This document shows, in pieces, positions 24,341 to 32,395 of a stretch of 40,575 nt of DNA. This DNA is from Gallionella sp. GTDB lineage: Bacteria > Pseudomonadota > Gammaproteobacteria > Burkholderiales > Gallionellaceae. The number at the start of each line of letters is the position of its first letter. Position 1 is the stretch's first letter. The DNA lies in contig PLWV01000004.1 of assembly GCA_003153155.1 (NCBI GenBank), positions 1 to 40,575 on the forward strand, written 5' to 3'. The position numbers and the translations under genes were made by a program. The notes under the pieces are model-generated. The model was given only the letters and a program-made list of their open reading frames with translations. It ran no database searches and had not been told where the DNA came from.

Positions 24341-25056
24341 AACGCGCATTGGTAACGGGCGGCAGCGGTGCCATCGGTGCGGCGGTGTGCCGTCAACTTG
24401 CCCGGGATGGTTGCCAGGTGATCGTGCATGCGAATAAAAATCTTGAGCATGCCCAGCAACTCGCTGCAGAAATCATTGCCAACGGGGGTGCCGCCGCTGC
24501 GGTCGCTTTCGACATCACCGATGCCCGGGCAACAAAAGCTGCGCTGGAAAAACTGTTGTCTGAAGGGGCGATCCAGATTCTGGTGAACAACGCCGGTATC
24601 CACGACGACGCGGTGATGCCCGGCATGCATCCCGAACAATGGACACGCGTGATCGACGTTTCTCTGAATGGATTTTTCAATGTCACACAACCGCTGCTGA
24701 TGCCGATGATAAGCAAACGCTGGGGACGCATCATCAACCTGTCTTCGCTGGCGGCAGTGATGGGCAATCGCGGCCAAGTCAACTATTCCGCAGCCAAAGC
24801 GGGACTGCATGGAGCAACCAAATCACTGGCACTGGAACTCGCCAGCCGGGGCATCACCGTCAATGCGGTGGCACCGGGGATCATCGTTTCACCGATGACC
24901 GAGTCGGCCTTCCCCAAAGAGTCCATCAGCAACATGGTGCCGATGAAGCGCGCCGGTCGCCCCGAAGAAGTAGCCGACCTGATCGCCTTCCTCGCCTCTG
25001 ATCGTGCTGCCTACATTTCAGGACAGATTATCTCGATCAACGGCGCCATGGCCTGA
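24337..25056 (+). CDS. 3-oxoacyl-ACP reductase (FabG-like, ApeQ-like)
   Basis: A 239-residue short-chain dehydrogenase/reductase. It shows the NADPH loop TGGSGAIGAAV at residues 7-17, NNAG at about 84-87, catalytic Ser in INLSSLAAV near 132-140 and YSAAK with Tyr and Lys near 149-153, and the C-terminal SGQIISINGAM that is typical of FabG. It reduces the beta-keto group after each condensation with NADPH, so that the hotdog dehydratase can form the double bond; no enoyl reductase is in the operon, which agrees with a polyene product. It is the fourth of four overlapping genes. Confidence 0.9.
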   Translation: MKRALVTGGSGAIGAAVCRQLARDGCQVIVHANKNLEHAQQLAAEIIANGGAAAAVAFDITDARATKAALEKLLSEGAIQILVNNAGIHDDAVMPGMHPEQWTRVIDVSLNGFFNVTQPLLMPMISKRWGRIINLSSLAAVMGNRGQVNYSAAKAGLHGATKSLALELASRGITVNAVAPGIIVSPMTESAFPKESISNMVPMKRAGRPEEVADLIAFLASDRAAYISGQIISINGAMA

Positions 25057-25163
25057 TTCTTTTTGCAATTAAAATAAAAACATTTTAGGGTGTTTGCCAC
25101 GCATCGTTTTTGAATGGAGACTGCCCACGATGCCTCCGCTACTCTATAAACCAAAGGAAAAGC

Positions 25164-25712
25164 ATGCTGGAAGGAATCACTTTTGTTATCGTAACGATGG
25201 CGCTGGCCTTTGTGTCGCGCGCTTCCCTGCGCAAGCCTGGCTCGCACGGTTTCTATCGTTTCTTTGCCTGGGAGTGCATGCTTGGACTTTTCGTGCTGAA
25301 CATGCGTGTCTGGTACGTCGATACGAATTCCGCTAATCAAATCATTTCCGGGCTTTTGTTTTTTGCTTCTCTGCTGCTGGTTATTTTTGGTGTCGCGCTG
25401 TTACAACTGTCTGGAAAACCCGACACCAAACGCAACGATGCACCGATGTTCGAATTTGAGAAGACCACCACTCTGGTAACAGCCGGGATATACCGCTACA
25501 TCAGACATCCTATTTATGGCTCTCTGTTCCTCCTCTGCTGGGGTTTTTTCTTCAAGCGGCCCTCTCTGGTTGGAGGCGTTCTAGCCATAATCGCGAGTGG
25601 GTTTCTGATCGCCACCGCACGCGTGGAAGAAGACGAAAACATCCGCTATTTCGGCGAGGGATACCGGGAGTACATGAAACAGAGCAAGATGTTTATACCG
25701 TTCATTCTGTAA
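25164..25712 (+). CDS. Isoprenylcysteine carboxyl methyltransferase-like membrane protein
   Basis: About 182 residues from the ATG at 25164, which has an AAAGGAAAA ribosome-binding site 5 bases upstream; the frame opens earlier without a good start. Four to five membrane helices are visible. The C-terminal signature is YRYIRHPIYGSLFLLCWG, the RHPxY block common to ICMT/PEMT-type methyltransferases, followed by RVEEDENIRYFGEGYREYM, where the paired Glu residues close the SAM site. It could methylate a carboxyl or hydroxyl group of a lipid. It follows the reductase gene by 107 bases on the same strand; a tailoring role in the pigment pathway is possible but not proven. Confidence 0.78.
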   Translation: MLEGITFVIVTMALAFVSRASLRKPGSHGFYRFFAWECMLGLFVLNMRVWYVDTNSANQIISGLLFFASLLLVIFGVALLQLSGKPDTKRNDAPMFEFEKTTTLVTAGIYRYIRHPIYGSLFLLCWGFFFKRPSLVGGVLAIIASGFLIATARVEEDENIRYFGEGYREYMKQSKMFIPFIL

Positions 25713-25884
25713 GCGCGTCCCGACAGCCGATTGGTCAACCTGGCGAAAAAAATGTTCCTGCGACCGACAACGGCACCACCATCTGGATATTGGTCCGCTG
25801 GAGCATTGGCTCTCAGTGATCCAGTGCATACAACCAATTCTTCCATGGTTACTGTTTACGAATGGAATGCAAAATGGCAGAGTT

Positions 25885-25945
25885 GCCTAACCCATCCATT
25901 CAAGCGGGACGCACTAAAGCGCGTCCCTTAATTGTGACGTTATAC
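25885..25945 (+). other. Integron attC-like site
   Basis: GCCTAAC (25885-25891) is followed by CATCCATTCAAGCGGGACGC, a short loop, GCGTCCCTTAATT and GACGTTATAC. GGGACGC and GCGTCCC (25906-25912 and 25921-25927) pair around an 8-base loop. This resembles the R''/L''-L'/R' plan of a short attC site, with the GTT of GTTATAC as the presumed crossover. R' is an imperfect match to R'', and no integron integrase is in the window. The hairpin could also act as a terminator. Confidence 0.45.
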
Positions 25946-25985
25946 GTCCGCAACAGGTCGAGGTTGTGTGAAAACTCAATTGCGG

Positions 25986-26117
25986 TTAGTTTTTGGGGGT
26001 GACAAAACCACTCCCATTATCAAACAAATCGAATATGGCGCGTTTTAAAAGGTCGATCTCTTTGATGCCCAGTTTTGCCCATAGTTTCCACACAACCCCG
26101 GTTGAAAGCGGGAGTTG
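25986..26117 (-). pseudogene. Short coding relic
   Basis: On the minus strand an open frame of about 44 codons reads through LPLSTGVVWKLWAKLGIKE and ends DNGSGFVTPKN before a TAA at 25986-25988. It is preceded by an in-frame stop, has no good start codon and resembles a gene tail. I do not recognise the family. Confidence 0.25.
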
Positions 26118-26214
26118 TGCCAGTCACTACCTGACAGATCAAGTCTGAGCTACTTCACCGATACAACGATGGTGCATGGAAGACGTTTTACAAAATTGGA
26201 TCTATCAGCTTGAA

Positions 26215-27426
26215 TCACTTCGACCTGAAGATAATTTCTTTCATGCGCTCCAGTTTTGGCGACACCACAGGCACCGTCAGCATGGTGCTGGCGACAGCCA
26301 TCAGCAGCAGTGCGGTGAAGGTTTCGTTGGAGATAATTCCCTTGTCCAGCAGCACATTGACAAAGATGATCATGATCAGCGCCTTGGTTTGCAGCAGCCA
26401 GCCAATGATCGACCCTTCACCCGGTTCCCACTTAAGGACTTTCCCCGCGATATGAGTGCCCAGCAATTTCCCTGAGACCGAGGCGAACAACAACACACCT
26501 GCGGCAATGAATACCGCCGCTCCACCCACTGCCCAATTGGTACGCAGACCCGTGCTCAGGAAGAACACCGGCATGACGACCAGCAGCACGTGGTGGCGCA
26601 GCATATCCATCTGCTTTTGATCGAACCAGTCGCCATCCATGATCGCGCCGGCGAGGAACGCGCCAACCATGAAGTGCAGACCCGACCAGTCGGCACCGAA
26701 GCCGCACACGGCCAGCCAGATCAAGCCCACATACCAGCGATCCTTTTCCGGTAACCACACCATGAGTTTGCGAAACAAGTAACCTGCAATTGCAAAGGCA
26801 AGCAAAAACCCGGCCTGTTTACCCACACGCTGCCAATCCACCAGGATCAGCGCGAGGACACCCCAAATCGCGATGTCATCCAAACTGGCGTAACGCAGGA
26901 TGCGCTGTCCGATGGGTTGCCGCAGGATTTCCAGCTTTTCCATGAGCAGGATCAGAATGGGCAGTGCGGTAACGGCGCAGGCCATGCCGACCCCCAGGAC
27001 AAATTGCCACGTCATCGCCGTGGGCCCCATCCAGCCGTCGTACATCAACAATCCCGCAGCGGCCATGCAGCCGAACAGCAGCGGAGTCCCCAGTGCCAGC
27101 CCGGCGGTGACCACGCTTTCGCTGCGATGTTTCCATGCTTGGCGCAGGTCCAATTCGATACCGGCAATACAAACGAAAACCATCACCGCCCACCAGGCAA
27201 TACCATTTAGAGACTGGATCACCGATGGATTAAAAACAAAGGTGTAATAGTCTGGGAAGGCCGCGCCCAGAATGCCGGGACCAAGCAGGATGCCGGTAAT
27301 AATCTGCACCACCACCAGAGGAGCGTAGTAATCCGTCTTACCCACTCTCCAGATCAGATAAGGAATGGTAAATATGAGGATCATCGCGATCAGAAATACT
27401 TCAGTGGTGCTCATTGTTGTATGCAT
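26215..27426 (-). CDS. CPA2-type cation:proton antiporter
   Basis: A 403-residue inner-membrane protein with about 12 helices and the layout of the Kef/NapA-like monovalent cation:proton antiporter family: an N-terminal IAMILIFTIPYLIWRV helix, the GILLGPGILG motif near residues 45-54, AGIELDL near 90-96, and the SLDDIAIWGVLAL helix near 185-197 with paired acidic residues as expected for ion exchange. No TrkA-N regulatory domain is fused. The GTG/ATG region before 27426 has a GGTGA ribosome-binding site. It sits between two pigment-gene groups and is not an obvious pathway member; maintenance of ion balance is the default role. Confidence 0.85.
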   Translation of the reverse strand: MHTTMSTTEVFLIAMILIFTIPYLIWRVGKTDYYAPLVVVQIITGILLGPGILGAAFPDYYTFVFNPSVIQSLNGIAWWAVMVFVCIAGIELDLRQAWKHRSESVVTAGLALGTPLLFGCMAAAGLLMYDGWMGPTAMTWQFVLGVGMACAVTALPILILLMEKLEILRQPIGQRILRYASLDDIAIWGVLALILVDWQRVGKQAGFLLAFAIAGYLFRKLMVWLPEKDRWYVGLIWLAVCGFGADWSGLHFMVGAFLAGAIMDGDWFDQKQMDMLRHHVLLVVMPVFFLSTGLRTNWAVGGAAVFIAAGVLLFASVSGKLLGTHIAGKVLKWEPGEGSIIGWLLQTKALIMIIFVNVLLDKGIISNETFTALLLMAVASTMLTVPVVSPKLERMKEIIFRSK

Positions 27427-27480
27427 GGTTTCACCATTTTTGAGCCGTTAACAAACAGGGTTATTTGAGGTGTACTGCAT

Positions 27481-28260
27481 TTACTGATCTGCCGTAAATC
27501 GCCGCCACAGCAACAGCGGCAAGCGCAGCAAAAAACCGCACATCAGGCGAACGTGCATCCATGTCAACAGGGTGTTGTCGCGCAAATAGTTGAAGTGCGA
27601 CACGCCGCCTTCATCCGCGCTGAAGTAGCGCACCGGCGCGGCCAGATTAATTGGACGAACACCATGCCAGCACAGGCGCACGGCAACTTCTGGATCGAAA
27701 TCGAAGCGCCGCATCCAGGGGCTGCGTTCCATGATCTGACGCAAAGGCTTGACCGGATAAACGCGAAAGCCGAATAGCGAATCGCCTATCCCCGCGCCGA
27801 GGGTTTCCAGATTAGCCCACCAGTTGGAAACCTTGCGTCCGTTCACGCGCAACGCGGGTGCGCTGGCATCGAACACGGGTTTGCCCAGCACGACTGCCTG
27901 TGGATTTTTTTGCGATACCGACATGAATTCCGGGATCATGTCGGCGGGATGCTGCCCGTCTGCATCCATCGTGAGCACATGCGTGTAGCCCGCTGCAGCG
28001 GCTTGTTGCAAGCCATGCAGCACTGCCGCGCCTTTGCCTTGGTTGCGGGGCAGGATGAAGACTTTCAGCTCCGGGGTATGCGCTGCAAGGGCTTGCAATG
28101 CCTCTGCCGTGCCGTCCGTGCTTCCGTCGACCACCACCCACACCGGCTGCCAGACGGCGAGCGCATGACTCACGGTTTCCATGACTTTAGTGCCGGTGTT
28201 ATAGGACGGAATGAGCACAAGGTGGGAATGAGATATAGCTGGCACGATGTTTCTATTCAT
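27481..28260 (-). CDS. Family 2 glycosyltransferase
   Basis: A 259-residue soluble GT-A fold enzyme. It shows LVLIPSYNTG near the N-terminus, VVVDGSTDGT near 42-51 and the metal-binding TMDADGQHP near 98-106, then a RRFDFDPEVAVRL block near 210 similar to dolichol-phosphate-mannose-like enzymes. The ATG at 28260 is preferred; the frame has a TTG one codon upstream. GT2 genes are standard in aryl polyene clusters, where a sugar is thought to be attached to the lipid anchor. It runs in the same direction as the acyltransferase 43 bases upstream. The donor sugar is unknown. Confidence 0.85.
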   Translation of the reverse strand: MNRNIVPAISHSHLVLIPSYNTGTKVMETVSHALAVWQPVWVVVDGSTDGTAEALQALAAHTPELKVFILPRNQGKGAAVLHGLQQAAAAGYTHVLTMDADGQHPADMIPEFMSVSQKNPQAVVLGKPVFDASAPALRVNGRKVSNWWANLETLGAGIGDSLFGFRVYPVKPLRQIMERSPWMRRFDFDPEVAVRLCWHGVRPINLAAPVRYFSADEGGVSHFNYLRDNTLLTWMHVRLMCGFLLRLPLLLWRRFTADQ

Positions 28261-28303
28261 CAATTGCTGGGGTCAATCACTGGGGCACGAGCACTTCATC
28301 GGC

Positions 28304-29083
28304 TTAATCATTTTTCTTCACGGCAAGCCGTTCCCTGAAATAATTTTCCAGATCGTCGACAAATGATTTTCTGTCGCCACCAACTTCGAATCGCTTGCCC
28401 AGCGTCACTCGAAAGGTCAGCGGGAATTGCGGTTTTTTCCACAGCGGCCATCCTTTGCCGAGAAACGCCGAACTGTATTCGATGAATACCGTTTGCACCG
28501 GCACACCCGCCGTGCGTGCAATGAGGGCAAAGGCTCCCGTGAATTCGTTAACGGGCTGCACAGCCGTGCGGGTAGCCTCTGGAAAAATCAGCAGCTGACT
28601 GCCCTGTTTCAATTCGGCAACGGCAGTACGAACCATGTTCCTGGTTGAATCATTGCGAATATAACCTGCCAGACGCGCACCACCGCCGAAAAGAATGTTG
28701 TCCTGTATATCCTTCTTCATGATACAGACGATATTGGTCAGGCGCGAACCGACCAGCACCACGTCGATCAAACCCGGATGGTTAGGCACGATGACGATAG
28801 ATTCGTCATTGGAGAGCGCATCGAGTGCTGAGATGTCACACTTGAAAAGGCCGGTACTTTCGATAAAGACGAGGTATGGCCAAAAAATGCAGGTGATGAG
28901 GAACCGCCCCAGACGCGAGCCAAAACGTCGCGGCAAGAGGGGATACAACACCGCCCCAAGGAAGGTAAATAAAACGCCCCCCACACCAAAAATGGCGAGC
29001 GAAACATACAACGCAATATATTCGTATAAGGTTCGAAACCCTGTAGCAATTACCTCTAAGCCGCGCACAACCGTGTTAATCAT
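28304..29083 (-). CDS. PlsC-like 1-acylglycerol-phosphate acyltransferase
   Basis: About 259 residues from the ATG at 29083; a TTG at 29095 is the alternative. Two N-terminal membrane helices (about 20-70) precede the PlsC domain with NHPGLIDVV near 97-105 (the NHX4D variant of HX4D), then the IFPEATRTAV block near 160-169 in place of FPEGT. Such enzymes add an acyl chain to a glycerol or sugar acceptor. Together with the LpxL-like acyltransferase at 11989, it gives the locus two different acyltransferases, which fits assembly of a multi-part lipid pigment. It is placed between the MipA/OmpV gene and the glycosyltransferase. Confidence 0.83.
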   Translation of the reverse strand: MINTVVRGLEVIATGFRTLYEYIALYVSLAIFGVGGVLFTFLGAVLYPLLPRRFGSRLGRFLITCIFWPYLVFIESTGLFKCDISALDALSNDESIVIVPNHPGLIDVVLVGSRLTNIVCIMKKDIQDNILFGGGARLAGYIRNDSTRNMVRTAVAELKQGSQLLIFPEATRTAVQPVNEFTGAFALIARTAGVPVQTVFIEYSSAFLGKGWPLWKKPQFPLTFRVTLGKRFEVGGDRKSFVDDLENYFRERLAVKKND

Positions 29084-29119
29084 GACCAGTCCCAATTTAT
29101 TTTCATGCGAGGCACGACT

Positions 29120-29953
29120 TTAGTTGTCCTCATCTACTTTAATCGAAGATTCTGCAAACACCCAGGAAACAGCAAAACCGAAGGTGGCTGATTCCTTGCT
29201 TTTCACCAGCGGACTTCCCTCAAATGCCGCCCCCTGGAGCCTGTCCCATTTCACGAATCCGCTTATCCAATAGCTTGGAAAACGCTTAGTCAGCGCTGCG
29301 ACAACCTGGCTGCCCGCGTAGCCGCCGCTGGCAATGTAAGCAGGGCGATCCGGGCGAGCATAGCTGGCATCAACACCATAAAAATACTGGTTATAGCGCC
29401 TATCGGTAAAGATCGGGCCTGCGCCCATCCCCAAATTCCATCCGGTTTGATCAAACACATTCTGCACGTCGAGATTCAGTTGCGGCTGAAACATAAAGCC
29501 GATATCACGCAAGTAGGAGAAATCAGTGGCAATCACCGAACGCAGAGGTAAGCGCAATTCCAGCTGAGCATGATTTGATTCTGATTTGTGTAGCGATATA
29601 TTTAACGCCGGTCCAATTTCAAACGTGGGATCAAGGTTAGGCATACCTTGCCGCGCCCCGTTATTCCTGCCCGGCACAGTACCATTCACACTCACATCCA
29701 ACTCTGCCGCTTCAGTGTGAAAAAGCAGGCCACGCACCCGTTGACGATCAACTTTCAGAATGTCACCGTGATAAATCACATAAGGTATCGGCAGCACATA
29801 GGTTTCCCGTTCATTTGAGCCGCGATAATCCGGGAAGTCGATATAAGCGGCACCCGCTCCTATTTCCCACTGAGGCATCTGCTCCGCGATTGCCGAAGAT
29901 GCTAAGAGTATGCTCGCCGCTGCGGTGATGAAAATACTTTTTAAAAGCACCAT
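29120..29953 (-). CDS. MipA/OmpV family outer membrane protein
   Basis: About 277 residues from the ATG at 29953; the frame extends upstream only into the chorismatase gene. A Sec signal peptide is visible (LKSIFITAAASILLASSAIA, cut near 21). The mature part begins with WEIGAGAAYIDFPDYRGS, the typical first strand of MipA/OmpV proteins, and shows repeated amphipathic strands ending in FGFAVSWVFAES, a barrel-closing strand with aromatic residues. It lies 25 bases after the chorismatase gene, so it is probably co-transcribed. As a beta-barrel it may help place the pigment in the outer membrane, or may only be carried along. Confidence 0.82.
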   Translation of the reverse strand: MVLLKSIFITAAASILLASSAIAEQMPQWEIGAGAAYIDFPDYRGSNERETYVLPIPYVIYHGDILKVDRQRVRGLLFHTEAAELDVSVNGTVPGRNNGARQGMPNLDPTFEIGPALNISLHKSESNHAQLELRLPLRSVIATDFSYLRDIGFMFQPQLNLDVQNVFDQTGWNLGMGAGPIFTDRRYNQYFYGVDASYARPDRPAYIASGGYAGSQVVAALTKRFPSYWISGFVKWDRLQGAAFEGSPLVKSKESATFGFAVSWVFAESSIKVDEDN

Positions 29954-29978
29954 CTGAAAACCTGATAATCCCGCTGCA

Positions 29979-30998
29979 TCATCTTGCCTGGCTCCAACAT
30001 ACCGCCTCAATCTCCACCAGCAAGTCAGCACGGCAAATATCAGCCTGCAGAACAATCAACTCCGACAGCGTGCCAAGTTCTTCCTGAATAATGCCCACAA
30101 CTTCGGCAAAATCCTCTGCATGACGCACATAAACCTTAAGGGCCAGGTCGCTTGCGAAATCCACGGGAGCAAATCCCTTCAGAACAGCCTGCTCGATTAC
30201 AGCACGAATATTCACCAGTGTTTCGCGTGTTTGCAAACTCACCGACGCCGGGTGCACTGTCTCGTGACCCAAAATGCTGGCGGTGCCAGAAATAAATAAA
30301 GTCTGTGCCGTATCCTGGAAAGCCAGCGTGGCTCTTGAAAAGGTTGGGCTGCGCGGCCCATATTGTTTTGGATAACTGTAAGCGCTGATCTGGCGGGGAT
30401 TTTCTATTTGCAGCCCGGGAGAACGTGCAGCAAGAAAGTAAATAACCAGCGGCCCGCCGTGACTTCCCAATGCGCAGGCGGCTGGTGAGTCCTCAACTTT
30501 TTTCTGATACCGAACAAAAGCCTCATGGCGCCCGATACTGAAACCACGGTAACGCTCAATGTCATTTTTGATAGCATTGATTTCCGGGAAATAATTCCAA
30601 ACTCTGATCAGGTTTGAATAGTTGCTGCGCTGAAGAAATTCGAATATGCCGGAAAATGCGCGGAGAGCCACCTCGCTCAAATCTTCTGCCGCATTATTTT
30701 GAAACGACATGCGGCCAAAAAAAATATCTTCGTTGCCGGCACCTGTCATCAACTCATCCTGATATTGACTCACTGGCTTATTGGCTGTCCATATTTCATA
30801 GGCAGCATCGCTTCCCAATACCGGAGTATCGACCCAAAGTACCGGACAACCGGATTTCGTAGTTGCAACAGGGTTGCTACCAAAGCCAACCACGCACGCG
30901 ACCCGATCGCCGCACTGCGCCAGATACGCGTCGAGTGCCCCTGGCACAAGATACTTAAGCGTTACAACCCTATTTTGATGAACTTCATATCCCATCAT
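29979..30998 (-). CDS. xanB2: Chorismatase, XanB2/FkbO type (hydroxybenzoate synthase)
   Basis: A 339-residue protein of the FkbO/Hyg5/XanB2 chorismatase family. Conserved blocks include RVWNYFPEINAI near 132-143, RYRGFSIGRHEAF near 149-161, QISAYSYPKQYGPRSPTFSRA near 203-223 and FISGTASILGHETVHP near 235-250; the C-terminal part continues into the RidA-like second half. XanB2 of Xanthomonas splits chorismate into 3- and 4-hydroxybenzoate plus pyruvate and feeds both xanthomonadin and ubiquinone synthesis. It is coupled to the halogenase-like gene by an ATGA overlap. It most likely supplies the aryl starter for the AMP-ligase encoded at 10336. The exact hydroxybenzoate isomer cannot be told from the sequence. 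Confidence 0.88.
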   Translation of the reverse strand: MMGYEVHQNRVVTLKYLVPGALDAYLAQCGDRVACVVGFGSNPVATTKSGCPVLWVDTPVLGSDAAYEIWTANKPVSQYQDELMTGAGNEDIFFGRMSFQNNAAEDLSEVALRAFSGIFEFLQRSNYSNLIRVWNYFPEINAIKNDIERYRGFSIGRHEAFVRYQKKVEDSPAACALGSHGGPLVIYFLAARSPGLQIENPRQISAYSYPKQYGPRSPTFSRATLAFQDTAQTLFISGTASILGHETVHPASVSLQTRETLVNIRAVIEQAVLKGFAPVDFASDLALKVYVRHAEDFAEVVGIIQEELGTLSELIVLQADICRADLLVEIEAVCWSQAR

Positions 30999-32386
30999 GG
31001 TGCAGTTAACTCGCCAACGACTTCCTTGATCGAACGTTTACGACGAAGCCAAGCCCGGTAACTCTCTTTGAACATAACAATGCTCTGAAGGTAATAAATA
31101 ATCTTGAAGAGCATCAGCCGGAACCGTACCGGAGTATCACCAAACAGATCCCCCGCCAACACCGACAGCAGTGTTTCCTGCAGGCGAAAGTTATTGCTCG
31201 GCAGCATAAACAAATTACGCATAACCGGCGTGGTCATGCGATAAATAACCCAAGAGAAAATTTTCAATCCATGCCGGGAAGTCTGGTCGAATTTCTTTAA
31301 AGCGCGTGATGCCTTGGCAGGATTACGCAAACATTCATCGATAGCCTCGGCACCTGCAAAGGCACTGTTCATGGCCAACAAAACACCCGAGGAGAACACC
31401 GGATCAATAAAGGCGAAGGCATCACCTAACATGAGGTAGTTCGACCCGGAACTACGGCTCGAAGTGTATGAAAAATTACCTGTGGCAGTGACGGGAGATA
31501 CCAGCTTCGCTGCTCGCAAGCGTTCTGCCAACGGCGGGCAAAGTGCGATAGTGGCGGAAAAAAATTGTTCTTTGTCGATCTTGCGCGACTTCATATAATA
31601 GGGCCAGCAAACAGCACCTACGCTGACTGAACCGTCTGCCAGCGGGATATACCAGAACCAACCGTGCTCGAACCAAAAGAGGGTGATATTCCCCGCTTCC
31701 TTGCCGATACGCCTTTCGGCTCCCTCGAAGTGCCCAAAAATAGCCGCACTGGCGTGCTTCTTGTTGCGCTGTTTGATACCAAACTGATTCGCCAGCAGCG
31801 TGTCCCGCCCCGATGCATCAACCACGAAACGAGGCTGCCACTGGGCAATCTGGCCATCTTCACTCTGCGATGTGACAACGGCTCGTGCGCCGCGAGGAAA
31901 CTCGATCCCTGTGACTCTGCATCCCTCACGCGCACGCGCCCCTTTGGCAATAGCATTTTTGAAAAGTATCTCATCAAACTCTGAACGACGCACCTCATAA
32001 GCATGAGGAAAAGATTTATCCAGTGCCTGCCCAAAATCAAAATAGCTTGCCTGCTCATGATCGGGCGAAACGAACTCCGCTCCGTATTTGAGGATGCCGA
32101 TAGAGGCAATCTGCTTTTCAACACCCAGACGCTCGAACATCGGCAGGTTTAATGGCAGCAGCGATTCGCCAATATGGAATCGCGGGTGATGCGATTTTTC
32201 CAGAAGCACGACGTCATAACCGTGTTCAGCCAGCAATGCTGAAATAGTCGATCCAGCTGGCCCTCCACCAACAACCAATATATCCGGGGAATTGCCAGCT
32301 TCCTGCAGGCCAGCTTCCTGTTGAATAGGAATTCCGTAGGATGCCATCGAATTTTTACCTGCTTTCATTTTGTGGGATTTTAGCAT
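30995..32386 (-). CDS. Flavin-dependent halogenase-like oxidoreductase
   Basis: A 463-residue FAD-binding protein; translation could also start at 32368 or 32347. It has DILVVGGGPAGS near 35-46, HHPRFHIGESLLP near 66-78 and VVDASGRDTLLANQ near 188-201. The halogenase hallmark WxWxIP is present as WFWYIP at 243-248, and Lys100 in LKYGAEF lines up with the Lys of phenol/pyrrole-type halogenases. In Xanthomonas, xanthomonadins are brominated, and a halogenase is a cluster member, so halogenation of the aryl ring is the leading hypothesis. A monooxygenase role remains possible, as this superfamily is broad. It is first in the operon with the chorismatase. Confidence 0.8.
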   Translation of the reverse strand: MLKSHKMKAGKNSMASYGIPIQQEAGLQEAGNSPDILVVGGGPAGSTISALLAEHGYDVVLLEKSHHPRFHIGESLLPLNLPMFERLGVEKQIASIGILKYGAEFVSPDHEQASYFDFGQALDKSFPHAYEVRRSEFDEILFKNAIAKGARAREGCRVTGIEFPRGARAVVTSQSEDGQIAQWQPRFVVDASGRDTLLANQFGIKQRNKKHASAAIFGHFEGAERRIGKEAGNITLFWFEHGWFWYIPLADGSVSVGAVCWPYYMKSRKIDKEQFFSATIALCPPLAERLRAAKLVSPVTATGNFSYTSSRSSGSNYLMLGDAFAFIDPVFSSGVLLAMNSAFAGAEAIDECLRNPAKASRALKKFDQTSRHGLKIFSWVIYRMTTPVMRNLFMLPSNNFRLQETLLSVLAGDLFGDTPVRFRLMLFKIIYYLQSIVMFKESYRAWLRRKRSIKEVVGELTAP

Positions 32387-32395
32387 AACGCGGGT

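Larger units (their letters stand above)
25713..26214. other. Gene-poor zone with relic sequence
   Basis: About 500 bases without a convincing complete gene. It contains an integron attC-like structure (25885-25945) and a short minus-strand open frame relic (from 25986). The plus-strand open frame 25731-25931 runs through the attC-like structure and has no family resemblance. The zone looks like a junction left by past insertions. Confidence 0.5.

Noticed and set aside
9385..25056. Ladderane or ordinary fatty acid cluster
   Set aside because: The AMP-ligase, CLF-like subunit, COG4648-like protein, LolA/MMPL pair and chorismatase are specific to aryl polyene-type pathways, and no enoyl reductase is present.
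25731..25931. Plus-strand open frame of 66 codons as a gene
   Set aside because: It lacks a ribosome-binding site and translates straight through the attC-like hairpin.
29979..30998. UbiC-type chorismate lyase
   Set aside because: Length (339 aa) and the SAYSYPKQYGPRSP and SGTASILGHE blocks fit the chorismatase family, not the roughly 165-aa UbiC fold.
30995..32386. Tryptophan halogenase
   Set aside because: The WxWxIP motif is present, but the protein (463 aa) is shorter than tryptophan halogenases, and the context points to a phenolic or polyketide-type substrate; only halogenase-like is claimed.
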